Shown: positions 35,513 through 35,547 of the stretch, one piece after another | Numbering within the stretch: the stretch's first letter is position 1 | Layout of the letters: each line of letters begins with the position of its first letter | NCBI GenBank assembly: GCA_948466265.1 | Contig: CAOJZU010000015.1 | Coordinates: forward strand, 1-35,547 | Reading direction: 5' to 3' | DNA: 35,547 nucleotides | DNA from: an uncultured Clostridium sp. | Lineage (GTDB): Bacteria; Bacillota_A; Clostridia; TANB77; CAG-508 | Notes under the pieces: model-generated | What the model saw: only the letters and a program-made list of their open reading frames with translations | Database searches by the model: none | Told to the model about the DNA's origin: nothing | Position numbers and translations under genes: made by a program

Positions 35513-35547
35513 GTGAAAAAATCAAAACCAAACGCTATAACCCTTGA
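35513..35547 (+). CDS. Possible gene start, cut by the window end
   Basis: A GTG at 35513 after GGAAGAAGAAAAGGAAACC opens a frame 'MKKSKPNAITL' that runs off the window. It lies about 50 nt after a plausible promoter. Too short to identify. Confidence 0.3.
   Translation, partial: MKKSKPNAITL

Overview
The window comes from an AT-rich, low-GC Gram-positive anaerobe, most likely an uncultured, spore-forming Clostridia-like bacterium. The evidence is the AT-rich codon use, consensus SigA-type promoters (TTGNNN, 17 bp, TATAAT), AGGAGG ribosome sites, a fermentative bifunctional AdhE, the yaaL-bofA sporulation pair and the mraZ-rsmH-ftsL cluster. Genus or family cannot be told from the sequence alone.

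Layout: the end of an rRNA operon (5S, 61-176); mraZ-rsmH-ftsL (330-2525); an exported FxLYD-like protein; the str operon rpsL-rpsG-fusA plus tuf (3336-7833); two orphan genes (7987-9841); plsX and acpP; adhE (11489-14103); a hicAB toxin-antitoxin locus with damaged hicA; an orphan gene; divergent purA and purB; an orphan gene with a structured leader; the purN-purE-purC operon (minus strand); a predicted metallopeptidase; a glycerophosphodiesterase; leuS; a DUF2000 gene; a zinc-finger orphan; rsmA; two paralogous small membrane proteins flanking an Rpn-type nuclease; glmS; bofA and yaaL; and a GNAT / rRNA methyltransferase / MTA-SAH nucleosidase operon.

The outstanding feature is a decoding anomaly. 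Ten core genes (rsmH, plsX, adhE, purA, purC, purE, a metallopeptidase, leuS, glmS, mtn) are interrupted 27 times. Every interruption is the same: one extra C exactly before an in-frame glycine codon GGA/GGT/GGC, creating an in-frame CGG. Skipping that C (a +1 shift) restores a full-length protein each time, and all 27 fall exactly on codon boundaries. I found no in-frame CGG in any core gene that is read as arginine. Either CGG is a general +1 frameshift codon here, or something equally unusual is occurring; random sequencing error does not fit.

The mirror image appears in the orphan genes. Five of them (7987, 8609, 26989, 28127, 29961) have a CGG at codon 3 to 9 that must be read in frame as Arg. 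In all five a +1 shift at that CGG hits a stop codon at exactly the same distance (C GGN NNN NNN TAA/TAG). Under the decoding regime the core genes need, these orphan genes would abort after 5 to 11 residues, although each has its own strong promoter. I propose, as inference, a genome-wide translational switch at CGG: one state makes the core proteins, and the other (CGG read as Arg) opens the gated orphan genes.
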